From assembly GCA_035574235.1 (NCBI GenBank), contig DATLZA010000099.1, forward strand, positions 1 through 48,858: 48,858 nt of DNA. Direction: 5' to 3'. This DNA is from Planctomycetota bacterium (GTDB taxonomy: Bacteria; Planctomycetota; MHYJ01; JACPRB01). Shown here one piece after another: positions 48,373 through 48,858 of this stretch. Position 1 is the first letter of the stretch; the number at the start of each line of letters is the position of its first letter. The position numbers were made by a program, and so were the translations under genes. Below the pieces are notes generated by a model. It was not told the origin of the DNA. It worked only from the letters and a program-made list of their open reading frames with translations, and did not search any database.

Positions 48373-48858
48373 TCAGCTCCGCTCCCGCAACCGGCCCTCC
48401 CGCAGCTCCAGCACCCGGCCCGCCCGCCCCGCCAGGGCCGCCGCGTGCGTCACCACCACCAGCGCCACCCCTTCCTCCCGGTTGAGCTCGAAGAGAAGAT
48501 CCGCCACCCCTTCCGCCGCCTTCCCGTCGAGCGACCCCGTCGGTTCGTCCGCCAAAAGAAGCTTCGGACGGTTCACCAGCGCCCGCGCCACCGCCACGCG
48601 CTGCGCCTCCCCCCCGGAAAGCTGTCCCGGACGGTGATTCAGCCGGTGCGAAAGCCCCACCCGATCCAGAAGCCGCCGCGCCCGTTCCCCGGCCGCTCCC
48701 GCCCCGTCCGCCACGAGCGCCGGCACGAGCACGTTCTCCAGCACCGACAGCTGCGGCAGGAGATGATGCAGCTGAAAGACGAACCCCACCTCGCGCGCCC
48801 GCAGCCGCGAACGCTCCAGCTCCCCCAGCTCCGAAACGTCCCGCCCTGAAAGAATCAC
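48373..48858 (-). CDS. LolD/MacB-type ABC transporter ATPase, 5' end outside window
   Basis: 161 residues are visible; the frame runs to the window edge, so the Walker A motif and true start lie beyond it. Seen in order: V-G-F-V-F-Q-L-H-H-L-L-P (Q-loop with the H-H-L-L-P typical of LolD), the signature L-S-G-G-E-A-Q-R-V-A-V-A-R-A-L, Walker B L-L-L-A-D-E-P-T-G-S-L-D and the switch histidine in V-V-T-H-A. This class powers FtsX-type permeases in lipoprotein or lipid export. A partner permease may lie outside the window; the FtsX-type gene at 28909 is another possible partner. Confidence 0.92.
   Translation of the reverse strand: MILSGRDVSELGELERSRLRAREVGFVFQLHHLLPQLSVLENVLVPALVADGAGAAGERARRLLDRVGLSHRLNHRPGQLSGGEAQRVAVARALVNRPKLLLADEPTGSLDGKAAEGVADLLFELNREEGVALVVVTHAAALAGRAGRVLELREGRLRERS

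Noticed and set aside
1-48858. tRNA, rRNA, CRISPR, insertion sequences, prophage
   Set aside because: No cloverleaf, regular spaced repeats, transposase or phage gene was recognised on either strand.

Overview
The window reads as a contig from a very GC-rich (roughly two-thirds G+C or more) Planctomycetota or other PVC-group bacterium. The evidence is gene content: three Cys-type sulfatases next to a DUF1080 protein, a FecR-domain protein, a multihaem cytochrome c paired with a dehydrogenase-like propeller, a twin-arginine Gfo/Idh/MocA oxidoreductase, a squalene-cyclase-type toroid protein, and many secreted PQQ-like propellers. No rRNA, tRNA, CRISPR array or insertion sequence was recognised. 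Coding density is very high, and no gap without a gene exceeds 200 bases.

Layout. 1-2441 (+): the end of a FecR protein translationally coupled to a ConA-like secreted protein. 2449-9495 (-): a probable operon of three sulfatases, DUF1080, a dienelactone hydrolase and an exported nitrilase-like enzyme, which looks like polysaccharide or xenobiotic catabolism. 9596-15269 (+), divergent from it: pentahaem cytochrome, dehydrogenase-like propeller and Gfo/Idh/MocA protein. 15327-17879: CvpA-like membrane protein, toroid protein (-) and family 4 uracil-DNA glycosylase. 18011-28485: eight PQQ-like propeller genes in three runs (2 on +, 3 on -, 3 on +). 28535-35518: small coiled-coil protein, very large FtsX-type permease (-), DUF3311-like protein plus sodium:solute symporter, and an MFS transporter (-). 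35672-39733: two larger propellers, making ten in the window.

39730-46162 (+) is the most unusual region. It holds a LuxE/PaaK-like adenylate-forming enzyme, an aldehyde-dehydrogenase-superfamily reductase, one polypeptide that fuses an iron-containing alcohol dehydrogenase to a HemN/HemW-like radical SAM protein, and an FAD enzyme with the WxWxIP signature of flavin-dependent halogenases. The junctions overlap or are short. I infer a carboxylate-activation, reduction and alcohol module of unknown substrate. A Uma2-family nuclease, a hotdog thioesterase and two membrane proteins follow, and the window ends inside a LolD-type ABC ATPase (-).

Two regulatory themes stand out. First, several genes have a sigma-70-like promoter whose -10 box ends only 6-11 bases before the start codon, with no Shine-Dalgarno sequence, which implies nearly leaderless transcripts. 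Second, ten gene pairs overlap by exactly 4 bases (ATGA or GTGA). A 14-bp perfect inverted repeat covers the ribosome binding site of the nitrilase-like gene, and a 10-bp inverted repeat flanks the -10 box of the MFS gene.
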